Source: Desulfobacteraceae bacterium
Lineage (GTDB): Bacteria; Desulfobacterota; DSM-4660; Desulfatiglandales; Desulfatiglandaceae
Direction of reading: 5' to 3'
Assembly (NCBI GenBank): GCA_011042035.1
Contig: DQZA01000100.1
Span: forward strand, 1-6,580
DNA: 6,580 nt
Position numbers and translations under genes: made by a program. Position 1 is the first letter of the stretch. Every line of letters starts with the position of its first letter. Shown one piece after another: positions 6,207 to 6,580 of the stretch. A model generated the notes under the pieces. The model made no database searches. It was not told the origin of the DNA and saw nothing but the letters and a program-made list of their open reading frames with translations.

Positions 6207-6224
6207 CGAATATACCAAGAAAAT
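6196..6224 (+). promoter_or_regulatory. Possible cooC promoter formed across the end of MITE copy B
   Basis: TTGAGC (6196-6201), part of the terminal repeat, sits 17 bases before GAAAAT (6219-6224). Each hexamer matches the sigma-70 consensus at four of six positions. The predicted start would leave a very short leader before GGAG at 6235. The case is position more than sequence: only 39 bases separate the element from the cooC start. Confidence 0.25.
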
Positions 6225-6245
6225 TTATCTATATGGAGTGAACCA

Positions 6246-6580
6246 ATGAAGATTGCAATTAGTGGTAAAGGTGGTGTTGGCAAAACAACTTTTGCGGCAT
6301 TCCTGATAAGGGCTTTGGCAGACGAAGGCAAAAAGGTGCTGGCCATTGATGCTGATCCTGATGCCAACTTGGCCCAGGCCCTTGGGATCAAGGACACAGG
6401 ACCAATCGTGCCCATAGCGCAAATGAAAGAGCTAATTGAAGAAAGAACAGAGACGAAGCTGGGCACAATGGGTGGATTTTTTAAGCTCAACCCAAAGGTG
6501 GACGACCTGCCGGACAGGCTATCAATTGACCTAGACGGCATAAAACTGATGGTCATGGGGGGCATTCAAAGCGGGGGCTC
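6246..6580 (+). CDS. cooC: CooC-type carbon monoxide dehydrogenase maturation ATPase (partial, 3' end outside)
   Basis: The first 111 residues of a MinD/ParA-like P-loop ATPase. The start MKIAISGKGGVGKTTFAAFL carries the deviant Walker A motif GKGGVGKTT (7-15) with signature Lys8. VLAIDADPDANLAQALGI (31-48) is highly typical of CooC/AcsF proteins, which use ATP-driven dimerisation to deliver nickel to carbon monoxide dehydrogenase or acetyl-CoA synthase. The visible end, MGGIQSGG (104-111), is where the family continues into its Cys-x-Cys nickel-binding segment, just beyond the window. ATG 6246 is preceded by GGAG (6235-6238) with 7 bases of spacing. Its presence suggests Wood-Ljungdahl or CO metabolism genes downstream. 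Other MinD-like ATPases, such as those of iron-sulfur or hydrogenase maturation, are a less likely alternative. Confidence 0.85.
   Translation, partial: MKIAISGKGGVGKTTFAAFLIRALADEGKKVLAIDADPDANLAQALGIKDTGPIVPIAQMKELIEERTETKLGTMGGFFKLNPKVDDLPDRLSIDLDGIKLMVMGGIQSGG

Noticed and set aside
5978..6565. 195-residue minus-strand open frame
   Set aside because: It runs through the foldback element and antisense to the clear CooC sequence; its low-complexity Ser/Pro-rich translation shows no family features.

Overview
The window looks like chromosome of an anaerobic bacterium, most likely a Desulfobacterota-type sulfate reducer or syntroph. This is an inference from gene content: an AmrS-type radical SAM protein, a dienoyl-CoA isomerase-type crotonase for acyl-CoA breakdown, a CooC-type nickel insertion ATPase for carbon monoxide dehydrogenase, and many GC-rich intergenic repeats. 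No rRNA, tRNA, CRISPR array or phage gene was found.

Left part (1-3388, + strand): a large membrane protein carrying a spermidine-synthase-like domain is followed after 76 bases by a radical SAM enzyme of the AmmeMemoRadiSam type (AmrS) with a Tat-like N-terminus. They probably form one transcription unit. It meets, tail to tail with only 4 bases between stop codons, a minus-strand crotonase gene (3393-4199) that keeps the three acidic residues of delta3,5-delta2,4-dienoyl-CoA isomerase. A weak terminator-like hairpin for the + strand unit lies inside the 3' end of the crotonase gene.

Middle (4200-4874): no gene is supported. The stretch is packed with repeats: a CCCTGCC/GGCAGGG inverted-repeat cluster, an 80-base branched foldback, and a 262-bp MITE-like element (4456-4717) with an exact 10-bp flanking duplication and G/C-tract hairpins nested in it.

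Right part (4875-6580, + strand): an unrecognised 94-residue protein overlaps by 23 bases a metallo-beta-lactamase-fold hydrolase. Then comes a second, longer MITE-like foldback (5882-6206) with the same terminal sequence in the opposite orientation. It ends 39 bases before the start of a cooC-like gene that runs off the window.

The main discovery candidate is this apparently unnamed MITE family: termini TAWYAGCTCAATA, about 10-bp target duplication, two copies in inverted orientation bracketing the two-gene hydrolase unit, one of them placed where the cooC promoter should be. The protein-coding genes belong to recognisable families except the 94-residue one. No defence system or new multi-gene system can be claimed from this window.
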